The position numbers and the translations under genes were made by a program. 40,388 nt of DNA from Bacteroidota bacterium (GTDB lineage Bacteria; Bacteroidota; Ignavibacteria; Kryptoniales; JAKASW01): the NCBI GenBank assembly GCA_021794075.1, contig JAJYRM010000026.1:1-40388 (forward strand). The letters run 5' to 3'. Positions 33,001 through 40,388 of the stretch are shown piece after piece. Position 1 is the stretch's first letter. Each line of letters opens with the position of its first letter. The notes under the pieces were generated by a model. It saw only the letters and a program-made list of their open reading frames with translations, was not told the DNA's origin and ran no database searches.

Positions 33001-34600
33001 GTTGCTTGAAATACCTGAAGAGCATCTGTGGCTTTTCTGAGAGTACCGCGAGGGCCGCGTCCGTTCCCATTGAACCGATAGCCTCTTCACCTTTCATGGC
33101 CATCGGGAGGACAACCTGGAAAAGATCTTCCTTCGTGTAGCCGAAAATTCTCTGGCGCATGTGAAGCGTCTCGAAGTCGGCGTTGTATATCGAATCGGGG
33201 TTCGGCAGGTGAGAAAGGTTGATCATGTTATCCTTGACCCACTTCCGATACGGCTTCTTAGTCACTATCTCTTTCTTGACTTCCTCGTCCTCTATTATCC
33301 TACCCTGCTTAAGATCGAGTATGAACATCCTGCCAGGTTGAAGCTTGCCTTTTCTCTCAACGTTCTCGGCATCCACGCTGAACGTGCCCGCTTCCGAGGT
33401 GAGGACTACTAGCCCGTCTTTCGTCACCACGTAACGCGACGGACGAAGCCCATTGCGGTCGAGCGTCGCTCCAACGATGTTTCCGTCAGTGAAAACAACG
33501 GCGGCGGGACCATCCCATGGTTCCATCATTGTAGCATGGTACTCATAGAAGGCTTTCCTGTCGGGATCCATCAGGTCGTTCTTCGACCACGCTTCAGGTA
33601 TCATCATCATCATCGCATGCGGCAGACTCCGCCCGCTCATAACCAGGAGCTCGAGGACCGAATCGAATGTTGCCGAGTCGCTCTGCCCTTCCATGATGAT
33701 CGGGAGCATCCTCTTTAGGTCTTTGCCGAAGTACGGAGACTCCATGACATGCTGGCGCGCGGCCATCCAGTTCTTGTTACCGCGCAGAGTGTTTATCTCG
33801 CCGTTATGGGCGATCATCCTGAACGGGTGCGCGAGATCCCACGTCGGGAAAGTGTTTGTGGAAAATCTGAGATGCAGCATCGTCATCGCGGATTTCATGT
33901 CCTTGTCGGCGAGGTCTTTGTAGAAAGCGGTAAGCTGCGGCGCGAGTAGCATGCCTTTGTAAACCAGCGTCTTGCTCGAAAATGACGGGACATAATATTC
34001 GCTTCTGTCGCAATCAAGTTCAGCGCGAACGCGATGGTCGATAATCCTTCTTATGGCGTATAACTTTCTTTCAAACTCATCCTGATTGGAAATATTCTTC
34101 GCGGCGCCTATGAAGCACTGCCTGATAAACGGCTGTGTCGCCCGCGCTCCTTTTCCGGGCACGCTCGTATTGACGGGCACGTCACGCCATCCGAGAAATC
34201 TCTGGTTTTCGTCGACAACGATTTTCTCGACGATGTTCTCGACAGCTTTCCGCCTGATGGGATCCTGCGGAAGGAACATCATCCCCACACCGTACTTCCC
34301 TTCGGCAGGCAATTTGATTTTCCGCTCAGCGGCGACCTTCCGTATAAATTCGTCGGGCATCTGAATAAGGATTCCGGATCCGTCGCCCGTTTCCGGATCG
34401 GCGCCGACCGCTCCACGATGCTGTAGATTCTTTAGTATATCGAGTCCCTTATCTATGATGGAACGCGATTTTCTCCCTTTTACGTCCGCTACGAAGCCCA
34501 TCCCGCAAGCATCATGCTCAAATGTCGCATCATACATTCCATTTTTCATCGTATCTCTTCCTTTTCCGTCTTCGTTCTTCTGCTTCTCTATAACGTCCAT
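30005..34600 (-). CDS. gltB: Glutamate synthase large subunit
   Basis: Large subunit that transfers the amide of glutamine to 2-oxoglutarate. C32 (EHDACGMGF) is the catalytic N-terminal cysteine exposed by removal of a propeptide, and the class II amidotransferase domain follows (to about 430). The central domain and the FMN-binding synthase domain come next ([21 protein letters not shown]), with the 3Fe-4S ligands in [15 protein letters not shown]. The gltB C-terminal beta-helix ends the protein ([21 protein letters not shown]). At 1531 residues it has standard length. The ATG at 34600 has AGGAG 8 bases upstream; an internal ATG at 34549 also has a good site. The longer form gives the usual propeptide of about 31 residues. 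A strong promoter lies just upstream. Confidence 0.98.
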   Translation of the reverse strand: MDVIEKQKNEDGKGRDTMKNGMYDATFEHDACGMGFVADVKGRKSRSIIDKGLDILKNLQHRGAVGADPETGDGSGILIQMPDEFIRKVAAERKIKLPAEGKYGVGMMFLPQDPIRRKAVENIVEKIVVDENQRFLGWRDVPVNTSVPGKGARATQPFIRQCFIGAAKNISNQDEFERKLYAIRRIIDHRVRAELDCDRSEYYVPSFSSKTLVYKGMLLAPQLTAFYKDLADKDMKSAMTMLHLRFSTNTFPTWDLAHPFRMIAHNGEINTLRGNKNWMAARQHVMESPYFGKDLKRMLPIIMEGQSDSATFDSVLELLVMSGRSLPHAMMMMIPEAWSKNDLMDPDRKAFYEYHATMMEPWDGPAAVVFTDGNIVGATLDRNGLRPSRYVVTKDGLVVLTSEAGTFSVDAENVERKGKLQPGRMFILDLKQGRIIEDEEVKKEIVTKKPYRKWVKDNMINLSHLPNPDSIYNADFETLHMRQRIFGYTKEDLFQVVLPMAMKGEEAIGSMGTDAALAVLSEKPQMLFRYFKQLFAQVTNPPIDSIREELVMELTTYVGPEQNLLAETPLHAHRLELEHPLLSNSQMEKIRNIAKGHFKSITIPLLFNPSVRHNMRERMDQICTEAVEAVKSGISLIILSDKGVDQNLAAIPSLLATSGVHHALLRAGLRTKTGIVVESGEPREVHHFALLCGYGANAINPYVAYETLAYLVEKDFLPDIKDYKTAKKNFVKAVSKGLYKIFSKMGISTLQSYCGAQIFEAVGLDSEIVESYFTGTPTKIDGLSLEMLEEETIKRHRHALNPQIDQSTLDVGGLYHYRRDGEHHLWNPLTISKLQLSTSRGDYKTFKEYTDLINNQDKRRVTLRSLFELDTSGQSIPIEEVEPAKEIVKRFATGAMSFGSISREAHTSLAVAMNRIGGKSNTGEGGEENDRFKRLPNGDSMRSAIKQVASARFGVTAEYLVNADELQIKMAQGAKPGEGGQLPGFKVDKVIAKVRHSIAGVTLISPPPHHDIYSIEDLKQLIFDLKNVNPNARVSVKLVSEVGVGTIAAGVAKAHADHILISGHDGGTGASPISSIQYAGTPWELGLSEAHQTLMLNGLRDRVYLAADGQMKTGRDVVIAALLGAEEFGFATAPLVTQGCIMMRKCHLNTCPTGVATQDPELRKKFIGKPEYVVNFMFYIAEEVRELMAALGFRRLTDMIGKTEKIIPVRLNEHWKARGLDLTKPLFKPTPLHETNSYRTREQDHELGNQLDHEFIQLAKPALEGGKPVQIKQRIRNINRTVGAMLSGEIAKRYGDEGLPDGMIKIEMRGTAGQSFGAFLARGVELDLTGESNDYTGKGLSGGRVIVKVPPEVTFDPAENIIIGNTCLYGATSGEAYFNGVAGERFAVRNSGAYAVIEGVGDHGCEYMTGGRVAVLGKIGRNFAAGMSGGIAYVWDPNKVAERFINHGMVSVEYLIYDEDISELHSMVQKHFEYTGSKRAEFILKNWSTEKDNFWKIIPEEYQKALAQLAKEQQTAVGTGGVVVEGEVVHG

Positions 34601-34634
34601 TTCACCACTCCTGCAAAGATTTTTTCACATTATA

Positions 34635-34663
34635 TTTATAACTACATATCAGATTGTTTGCAA
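34635..34663 (-). promoter_or_regulatory. Promoter of gltBD
   Basis: On the minus strand, TTGCAA (34663-34658), 17 bases, TATAAA (34640-34635), inside a strongly AT-rich stretch that extends upstream (about 34664-34740) and may act as an UP element. The predicted start near 34628 gives a leader of about 28 bases. No operator-like repeat overlaps it. Confidence 0.65.
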
Positions 34664-34740
34664 GTATCTTTTTCGCAAGGACGTATTTTTCGCCTTATTA
34701 ATTAAACTTTTTCGCTTTTTATTTGCAATTATTTAGGTGT

Positions 34741-34976
34741 TGTAGGTTGAAGGAGCTAAGTCGGCATACTTTCTATGTTTCGAACCTCTGGACGAGGGCT
34801 CAGAGGCTAAATCCCACAGGAAGGGTCGCGGTCTGCTTGAAAATGTTTGTCAGTTAGAGTAGTCGGGAGGAATATACATGGAGGGGAGCGACCGATTCAG
34901 ATTCACACCATCCCCTCCCCCGGCATTTGAACCGGGAGAGAGGAAGCAATTCTGTGTCAATCCATATGGTGGTACG
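34741..34976. other. Gap between uxaE and gltB with two hairpins
   Basis: No gene supported. Two stems stand out. CCTCTG-N10-CAGAGG lies at 34785-34806. At 34912-34943 there is a long GC-rich hairpin with a CCCGG/CCGGG inner stem, an 8-base loop and further pairs outside (two mismatches). The second lies about 35 bases past the stop of the epimerase gene on the minus strand and may act as its terminator, although no T-run follows. Read on the minus strand its inner part resembles a tRNA T-arm, but no tRNA body is present. Confidence 0.45.
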
Positions 34977-36533
34977 TTACTTCCAGTTCTTGAATGGAAC
35001 CAGGTGCCGGTGGAAGTGCTTGATTAGGATTTGATAATGGAGATCCTCGTTCCGATCCAGACAACTGTAAATCTTCGTTCTGAATTTGAACTCACCCTTC
35101 TCGTTCTTTTCGGTTAGGACCCTGCCGTAGGTAACATGAAGCGCCTGGCGGACGTCGGTCGACTCCAACAAACCCTCAAGTTCTCTATCGCTATAATCCT
35201 TCCCCTTCTTGATCTTCTTCATGTCGGCCGTGACATGATAGCTCTTCTTCTCCTGGTCGTAAAGTCCGACGGAGAAATCGAGTATCTCCCTGAAGAGCGC
35301 CCCTTCACGCATCGCGATGACCCTCAACGCTTCGAGGTAACTTGTCCCAGCGGTCTTTACATGAATGAGGGTCTGCTCAAGTGCGCCTACGGCTTCATAG
35401 ACTCTGAACTTATCGCTACCTGAATGAAAGCTGATCTTGTAATTGCCGAAGTACTTCGCGATGGCGGCATGCTGGAGGTAGTGGTCCTTAAATAATTCGA
35501 TATCACCCTTGTACTCAATTCCCTTTTCAAAGTCGCCGACGAAGCGAGGAGCGAGGCTGACGAATCCGACTCCCATCCTCTTCAGTTCGCTGACTATGAA
35601 GAAGTGCTCGAACGGTGTTGTAACCGTATCCGTCTCGTCTATAGATACTTCTATCTCACAGGCATAGTTGGCGTGCTTTGTCTTAAGGTGAGTGTGTATC
35701 CTTCGGATATTTATGATTGCCGCCATGTATTTAAGACACGCCTCGAGTACCTCTCTTTCGTTCGCGGTTATCGAATGGACGGAATCCAACTTGAGGGTCT
35801 TGTTCTTATAGCGATCGACAAGTTTGTCGAGAGAGTCACCGAAGTCCTGCCACGGAAGAGCCCGCACCTTTTTGTTAAGATCTTCGGAGCTCAGTTCTGT
35901 GACGCCGTTGACGACATGGTCGCTCGGATCGATAGTAAACATCGTGAAGCCGGCCCTGATTAGCCTGTCGACATCATCGGTAGTCTTGAGATGATCGGCA
36001 TCCGCGCCGAATCCATCTTTAAACCCTTCCTGAAACACGGCCCAGACTGCCGCATCCATTACGTCCTCGGGAGTACGCTGAGTACGCGTAAGCTCACGGA
36101 TCGACTGCTGTGCCAGGATGGGCCTAAAGTTGTACCCTTTCAGTGCACGCAGATGTCCCGGATTTGCAAGCCCGAGCCGGTCGCCGAACCCGTAGGAATT
36201 TTTCAATCCGAGGGTCACTGGCCGCGCAAACGGAAAGGTAGCCTGCAGTTTGGTGGCGTTATGATGGTTCATCGCGCATTTCTTTACGACAAAGTCGCTT
36301 CCATTCCACGATCTGTCATTTTCTTCACCCTCAAAATCGGCCAGCAAACCGTCGCTACTAGAGGTAGCGACAACGTAAAGCCACTTCCCTTTTCTGTCTC
36401 TGCCGATAAAGAACTTCGCATTCCCGGCTCCATTTACTGAGTTCGGGTAGGCGACAACATCTTCGCCGGCAATCGACGCCAGCGATTCAACACTCACAAC
36501 GTTGTCTTTCGTCATCATGTCTTCAATTTTCAT
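34977..36533 (-). CDS. uxaE: Tagaturonate/fructuronate epimerase UxaE
   Basis: Epimerase that interconverts D-tagaturonate and D-fructuronate, letting galacturonate enter the glucuronate branch (as described for Thermotoga UxaE). At 518 residues it is in the family range. Recognisable blocks are SYGFGDRLGLANPGHLRAL near the N-terminal third, then AGFTMFTIDPSDHV, EIEVSIDETDT, SLAPRFVGDFEKGIEY and ISFHSGSDKFRVYE. The conserved H, D and E residues in these blocks probably bind the metal, but I did not map them. AAGGG lies 6 bases before the ATG. It follows the uronate transporter by 43 bases, so they form one transcription unit. It would feed the SDR mannonate oxidoreductase encoded at 11734-12522. 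Confidence 0.88.
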   Translation of the reverse strand: MKIEDMMTKDNVVSVESLASIAGEDVVAYPNSVNGAGNAKFFIGRDRKGKWLYVVATSSSDGLLADFEGEENDRSWNGSDFVVKKCAMNHHNATKLQATFPFARPVTLGLKNSYGFGDRLGLANPGHLRALKGYNFRPILAQQSIRELTRTQRTPEDVMDAAVWAVFQEGFKDGFGADADHLKTTDDVDRLIRAGFTMFTIDPSDHVVNGVTELSSEDLNKKVRALPWQDFGDSLDKLVDRYKNKTLKLDSVHSITANEREVLEACLKYMAAIINIRRIHTHLKTKHANYACEIEVSIDETDTVTTPFEHFFIVSELKRMGVGFVSLAPRFVGDFEKGIEYKGDIELFKDHYLQHAAIAKYFGNYKISFHSGSDKFRVYEAVGALEQTLIHVKTAGTSYLEALRVIAMREGALFREILDFSVGLYDQEKKSYHVTADMKKIKKGKDYSDRELEGLLESTDVRQALHVTYGRVLTEKNEKGEFKFRTKIYSCLDRNEDLHYQILIKHFHRHLVPFKNWK

Positions 36534-36576
36534 TTTATGCCCTTATATTAATTTTCTTACTACTGGAAATTCGATC

Positions 36577-37959
36577 TTACAGATCAGTAACAAGTTTGTG
36601 CCGCGGCACAAAAGCCTTCATTATCGCCCAAGCGACCAGGTAACTCAAAGCGCATATCACAAACATGATCATGTAGGCATGCTGCGGATTCCCTTTGAAT
36701 ACATCGGTGAAGTATCCGGCTAGAAGCTGAATGATGACGCCGCCGATTCCACCTGCGGTAGTGCCTATGCCTGTGACGGAGCCGACGGCCTTTCTCGGGA
36801 ACATATCAGAAACAGTCGTGAAGAGATTTGCCGACCATGCCTGATGAGCTGTGGTGCCGATACAAATCATCGCGACCGCTAGCGTCACTGCCATGGAACC
36901 GAACCGCGCGACGTCGCCGAAATATTGCGTGAAGAGAACTGTCAGTGGGAGGATGGCGATGATAAGCATGGTCGTCATCCGCGCCTTGTAAACGGGCATG
37001 CCGCGCTTTATGAACGATAAAGGAATACTGCCGCCATAGATGCTACCGATAATTGAGACGCCGTACACGATAAACGACGGGAGTATTACCTGACTTTCCG
37101 TCATGTGAAATTGCGAGACCAGGTAAGCCGGAAGCCAGAAGAGGTAGAACCACCATATCCCATCGGTCATAAATTTGCCGGCGAAAAACGCCCATGTTTG
37201 TCTGTAGCGGAAGAGCTTCAACCAGGGAAGTTTCCCCGCCTTGCCGTCCGCAGGCTCATCTCTCTCCGTAGCCTCATCATCGATATGTATATAGTCGTAC
37301 TCCGATTTCTTGAGCCGCTTCTGCTTCGAAGGTATTTCGAAAAGCCAAAACCAGAAGATCAGCCACAATAGCCCTACCGCGCCGGTTAGAATGAACGCCA
37401 TCTTCCAGCCGTGACTTTCGCCGAAATAAATCAGACACCATGGCACGAAGATCGCGCCAAGCATCGCGCCGAAGTTCGATCCGGCATTGAAAATCGCGGT
37501 CGCCAATGCGCGCTCTCGCTTCGGGAACCACTCCGCCACAGTCTTGACCGATGCCGGGAAATTTCCCGACTCGCCGACGGCAAACAGGCTCCGGATAAGA
37601 ATGTTCATGGAAAGGAGTTCGCCGACAAAAGCGTTAGCGATTCCAAAAACGGACCACGAGATCAGAGAGATCGCGAGCCCAATCTTAGTCCCGATTTTGT
37701 CGATGATCCACCCGCCGAAGACGGTTGCTATCGCATATACGCCTGTGAAAAAGGCTGTCAAATATGAAAAGTCGCCGCTTGTCCACCCGAAGCCTCCTTG
37801 CGCCTTGGGTTTACAAAAAACCACTTCCAAGAAACTAATTACTTCTCGGTCCATGTAATTGGCGGTAGTCGCGAAAAAGAGAAGCGATACTATTACCCAC
37901 CGGTATTTGCCTATCTTTGTCTCAGCTGGCAAGCTGACCTGAGACTCAGCTGTAGTCAT
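36577..37959 (-). CDS. MFS hexuronate transporter, ExuT-like
   Basis: Major facilitator permease of 460 residues with 12 predicted transmembrane helices. The start YRWVIVSLLFFATTANYMDREVI is characteristic of the anion:cation symporter family that includes ExuT. Other blocks are FGGWIIDKIGTKIGL, the R-rich loop between helices 2 and 3, and GESGNFPASVKTVAEWFPKRERA (helix 4 region). A central cytoplasmic loop (about 205-240) is charged. Likely imports galacturonate or related hexuronates into the cytosol with protons. GGAGGA lies 9 bases before the ATG. A promoter with an inverted repeat lies just upstream, and uxaE follows in the same unit. The exact sugar acid is inferred. Confidence 0.9.
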   Translation of the reverse strand: MTTAESQVSLPAETKIGKYRWVIVSLLFFATTANYMDREVISFLEVVFCKPKAQGGFGWTSGDFSYLTAFFTGVYAIATVFGGWIIDKIGTKIGLAISLISWSVFGIANAFVGELLSMNILIRSLFAVGESGNFPASVKTVAEWFPKRERALATAIFNAGSNFGAMLGAIFVPWCLIYFGESHGWKMAFILTGAVGLLWLIFWFWLFEIPSKQKRLKKSEYDYIHIDDEATERDEPADGKAGKLPWLKLFRYRQTWAFFAGKFMTDGIWWFYLFWLPAYLVSQFHMTESQVILPSFIVYGVSIIGSIYGGSIPLSFIKRGMPVYKARMTTMLIIAILPLTVLFTQYFGDVARFGSMAVTLAVAMICIGTTAHQAWSANLFTTVSDMFPRKAVGSVTGIGTTAGGIGGVIIQLLAGYFTDVFKGNPQHAYMIMFVICALSYLVAWAIMKAFVPRHKLVTDL

Positions 37960-38014
37960 AATGATTGGTCCTCCGGGTGCTCTGATTCCCTTTTGTTAGG
38001 ATGACGGTCACGTA

Positions 38015-38048
38015 ACGCCAAATTATTTAGGCGTATATCATCGGTCAA
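38015..38048 (-). promoter_or_regulatory. Promoter and possible operator for the transporter-uxaE unit
   Basis: On the minus strand, TTGACC (38048-38043), a 17-base spacer and TAATTT (38025-38020), about 60 bases before the transporter ATG. An inverted repeat ACGCC-N10-GGCGT (38015-38019 and 38030-38034) brackets the -10 box, a good place for a repressor that senses uronates. The regulator is not encoded in the window. Confidence 0.5.
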
Positions 38049-38112
38049 AACGCAGACCATGATCCTAGTTGAATTTTGCTTCAATTGAAAATCATCGAAT
38101 GTTTGCATCGCC

Positions 38113-39666
38113 TTACTTGAGCAGCATCAATTTCTTCGTCCGGTTGAATCCGGCTGACTCCAACCTGTAGAAATAGACTCCGCTCGCCAATCCGGCCCCG
38201 TCAAATCGAGCCACATGCTCTCCAGGCGCCTGTTCGCCGTCAACAAGCGTGGCGACAAGTCTCCCGAGTATGTCATAAACCCGGAGCGTGACTTGCCCGG
38301 ATTTAGGAAGCGTGTAGGCGATCATGGTAGTCGGATTGAACGGGTTCGGATAATTCTGATCGAGACTAAACTTGGCGGGCAGTGTCGGTGCAGGTTGAAC
38401 TGACGTTAGTCTTGAAAAAGTTCCGTTTACCTGAAGGATGTACCCGGGTCCGTATGAAGCGGTGGACAAAGTGTTCACGGTGTCGACAGCCGCGTTTCTT
38501 ATCGTGAGACCGGTGTTCGCCGAGATCGTGTCATTCTGAAGGAGCATATTCTTCATAGGAAGCTCCGGAAGTCCAACCATGAATCCCGCTGTAGGTGAGC
38601 CGCTGGATACAAGGTGTATTATGCTGATATCATGAAAATCCGGCGTCGTTGACGTGACGGTTTGCGCCGGATCGGATTCTGAGGCGATTTTCGGATAGTA
38701 GCCGGAAATCCAAATCGGATTTGCGACGTTTTGCATCGTGATATTCTTGTAAACGCAGTGCCTCACATTACCGCCGTTCCCGCGGTATGATTTGATGCGT
38801 ATGCCATTATCTGTGCCGTTGAAAGAACAGCTATCCACATACATACTGTCCACACCACCGGACGTCTCGCTTCCGATCGACAAGCCGTGACCATGCAAGA
38901 AAATGCAGTCCTTAATCCAAAGCTGTGAGCAGCCCGCGTTGGGATCCGATGGATCGTATCGGCCGGACTTTACCGCTATGTCGTCGTCGCCGTTGTTTAT
39001 CAGGCAATGGGCGATATAAACAACGTGACACGTCGCGGGATCAATGCCGTCTGTGTTCGGCGAATTCGAAGGGGCGAGGATCGTATCGTACTCTAACGTA
39101 TCGTACCAGCATTCCTCCAGCGAGACGTGAAACATCGGGGAGTTTTCAAGAGTAACGCTGTCAATCACAACATGATATGAATTCCAGAATTCGATCAGCC
39201 GCGGCCTCGAGATCCCGGTAGCTTTGTAAGCGGCCCACCACGGTTGGCCGTTACCGTCAATCGTGCCCCCGCCCGTTATGGTGATGTTTGAATCGTGCTT
39301 ACATCCGATAAACGCGAATGGGTCGATCCCGGCGAAAGCCGTATCATTCGTCGTCGCGTAAAGCGTCGCCGAGCTGTCAATCCGCAGAGTGACGTTGCTC
39401 TTCATCGTAATTGGCCCCGATAGGAACTTCCCGTTTTTCAGTTCCACCACACCGCCGCCTGCGTTGTTTGCGCTGTCGATCGCGGCCTGGAGAGCCTTCG
39501 TATTGTCGGTCGCGCTATCCCCGACGAAGTCGCTCGATGACGCGAAGAACATCCTTCTCCCTGTCGCGCTTCTTGTCGCGGAAACTGAAGGTCTCGCGGT
39601 CATCAACCCCACCAAGGCCGCCGCGAGCAGGTACATATAAAATCTGATTTTCTTATATCTCTTCAT
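38113..39666 (-). CDS. Secreted GH28 polygalacturonase with type IX sorting domain
   Basis: Glycoside hydrolase family 28 enzyme that cleaves polygalacturonic acid in pectin. Signal peptide at about 8-30. The right-handed beta-helix carries the family's catalytic motifs: NTDGID (204-209, D206), DDD (227-229), HGHG (258-261, H260) and RIKSY (290-294). The last 90 residues are a type A Por/type IX secretion sorting domain with NYPNPFNPTT, LRVYDILGRLVATL and the basic end KKLMLLK, so it should be exported across the outer membrane and possibly anchored to the surface. The start overlaps the stop of the upstream secreted protein gene by four bases (ATGA). The transporter-uxaE unit follows after 153 bases. 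Confidence 0.95.
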   Translation of the reverse strand: MKRYKKIRFYMYLLAAALVGLMTARPSVSATRSATGRRMFFASSSDFVGDSATDNTKALQAAIDSANNAGGGVVELKNGKFLSGPITMKSNVTLRIDSSATLYATTNDTAFAGIDPFAFIGCKHDSNITITGGGTIDGNGQPWWAAYKATGISRPRLIEFWNSYHVVIDSVTLENSPMFHVSLEECWYDTLEYDTILAPSNSPNTDGIDPATCHVVYIAHCLINNGDDDIAVKSGRYDPSDPNAGCSQLWIKDCIFLHGHGLSIGSETSGGVDSMYVDSCSFNGTDNGIRIKSYRGNGGNVRHCVYKNITMQNVANPIWISGYYPKIASESDPAQTVTSTTPDFHDISIIHLVSSGSPTAGFMVGLPELPMKNMLLQNDTISANTGLTIRNAAVDTVNTLSTASYGPGYILQVNGTFSRLTSVQPAPTLPAKFSLDQNYPNPFNPTTMIAYTLPKSGQVTLRVYDILGRLVATLVDGEQAPGEHVARFDGAGLASGVYFYRLESAGFNRTKKLMLLK

Positions 39667-40388
39667 TTCATTAGAACCATTTTATGAATCTGCCTTTGTC
39701 CGCCGCTTTCGAGCACCTCGAAATAAACACCGGAGGACAGTTCTCCGGCGTTGAACGGCACAGAATAAATTCTACCGGGCGTGACGTCACCCGAGAACAA
39801 TGTAGTCACCCGTTGTCCGAGGATATTGTAAACCCTCAGCAATGCGACTCCCCTCTTCGCCACCGTGAATTGTATCGTTGTGGTAGGGTTAAATGGATTC
39901 GGGTAATTCTGGTAAAGCTTGAAAACGGCAGGGATGGTCTCGACTCGACGGATCGGTGTCGCTCCAAAATTTCCAACTACAAATGTTCCGAGCAACGGGA
40001 CATTTCCCTGCGATACGGTATAAGGTTCGGAGGCAAAACTTGTGGTGTAGTCCCCGCTTCCAGCCTCAACATACGTTGAAGAATCTTTTTCAAGAAACAT
40101 CTCAGCAAAAGAAGCTCTGTTCGCGGCAAAAGCTGAATCTTCTTCGCTTTTCATCCATCCGAATTTAAGCGAGTAACTTCCGCCCGAGACGGATGAAGAA
40201 ACAATTTTCCATTTCAAATTCACCCGGGCATTCGCTTGGGCGCTGGTTCCGGAATCGGGAGACACCGACACGCTGATCGTTTCTGGCTCGCTCCCAGTCG
40301 CGACCCAAACCGGAGCATAGCCGTCGGTAGTGCCAACCGGAAAGAGCACCTGATTTCCGCTAACAGCGGTGATCTTCAGCATGCCCGT
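39663..40388 (-). CDS. Secreted type IX-sorted protein, 3' part (cut by window edge)
   Basis: The reading frame is open to the window edge, so about 240 C-terminal residues are visible. The first part (VLFPVGTTDGYAPVWV, then beta-rich sequence) resembles repeat domains found in large secreted proteins of this phylum; no catalytic motif is seen. The last 90 residues are a type A sorting domain: FKLYQNYPNPFNPTTTIQF, LLRVYNILGQRVTTL, GVYFEVLESGG and a basic tail. It is translationally coupled to the GH28 gene by an ATGA overlap, so it is probably part of the same pectin-degrading set, perhaps a pectate lyase or carbohydrate-binding protein. The function is unknown without the missing N-terminal part. 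Confidence 0.8.
   Translation of the reverse strand, partial: TGMLKITAVSGNQVLFPVGTTDGYAPVWVATGSEPETISVSVSPDSGTSAQANARVNLKWKIVSSSVSGGSYSLKFGWMKSEEDSAFAANRASFAEMFLEKDSSTYVEAGSGDYTTSFASEPYTVSQGNVPLLGTFVVGNFGATPIRRVETIPAVFKLYQNYPNPFNPTTTIQFTVAKRGVALLRVYNILGQRVTTLFSGDVTPGRIYSVPFNAGELSSGVYFEVLESGGQRQIHKMVLMK

Noticed and set aside
34912-34943. Possible tRNA from a T-arm-like stem on the minus strand
   Set aside because: The loop is 8 bases and no anticodon arm, D-arm or acceptor stem can be built around it.
34878-35027. Plus-strand 49-codon reading frame with GGGAGG before its ATG
   Set aside because: It overlaps the end of uxaE in antisense and contains low-complexity proline/glutamate sequence from the GC-rich hairpin; no support as a gene.
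1-40388. CRISPR arrays, insertion sequences, phage genes, rRNA or tRNA genes
   Set aside because: No regularly spaced direct repeats, transposase or integrase motifs, or RNA gene structures were seen on either strand.

Overview
The window is about 40 kb of bacterial chromosome, most likely from the Chlorobiota/Ignavibacteriota/Kryptoniota side of the Bacteroidota (FCB) superphylum. Three things point there. Two secreted proteins end in a type IX secretion (Por) sorting domain with NYPNPFNPTT. A TonB receptor is paired with a DUF4249 lipoprotein. The recognisable promoters are E. coli-like (TTGACA-type boxes, 16-17 bp spacers) with clear Shine-Dalgarno sites, unlike classical Bacteroidetes. 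This is a family-level inference, not a species assignment.

Layout. 1-292: 5' part of bioB (minus). 562-3863: TonB-dependent receptor followed by a DUF4249 lipoprotein (minus). 4064-9161: a TetR-controlled RND efflux operon (tetR, membrane fusion protein, RND pump; minus), with a near-consensus promoter, two matching operators and a terminator-like hairpin in its leader. 9367-10375: a Pmp3/YqaE-type small membrane protein and a DUF6515-like envelope protein. 10541-14254: kduI, kduD, an SDR resembling D-mannonate oxidoreductase, and pdxB (minus). 14255-14961: no supported gene. 14962-15820: two tandem bacteriohemerythrins (plus), ending at a hairpin shared with the convergent B12-binding radical SAM gene (15892-17385, minus). 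17630-26479: an eight-gene plus-strand cassette made of TetR, a LolA-like periplasmic protein, four FtsX/MacB-type permeases arranged A1-B1-A2-B2, one LolD-like ATPase and an outer-membrane beta-barrel. 26503-27495: an Asp-box repeat lipoprotein. 27747-34600: a Dph6-like ATP pyrophosphatase, gltD and gltB (minus). 34977-40388: tagaturonate epimerase, an ExuT-like transporter, a secreted GH28 polygalacturonase and the 3' end of another secreted protein (minus).

How the genes fit together. The two uronate clusters make a partial pectin pathway. GH28, probably exported by type IX secretion, cuts polygalacturonate. The MFS protein imports uronates. UxaE interconverts tagaturonate and fructuronate, the SDR probably reduces fructuronate to mannonate, and KduI/KduD convert unsaturated uronates to 2-keto-3-deoxygluconate. 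UxaC, UxuA, KDG kinase and KDPG aldolase are not in the window.

The most unusual region is the 17630-26479 cassette. It encodes a plausible complete route across the envelope: inner-membrane ABC transporter, periplasmic lipid or lipoprotein carrier, and outer-membrane barrel. Its permease pair is duplicated, and a 20-bp perfect palindrome lies over the likely transcription start. Its substrate cannot be read from the sequence.
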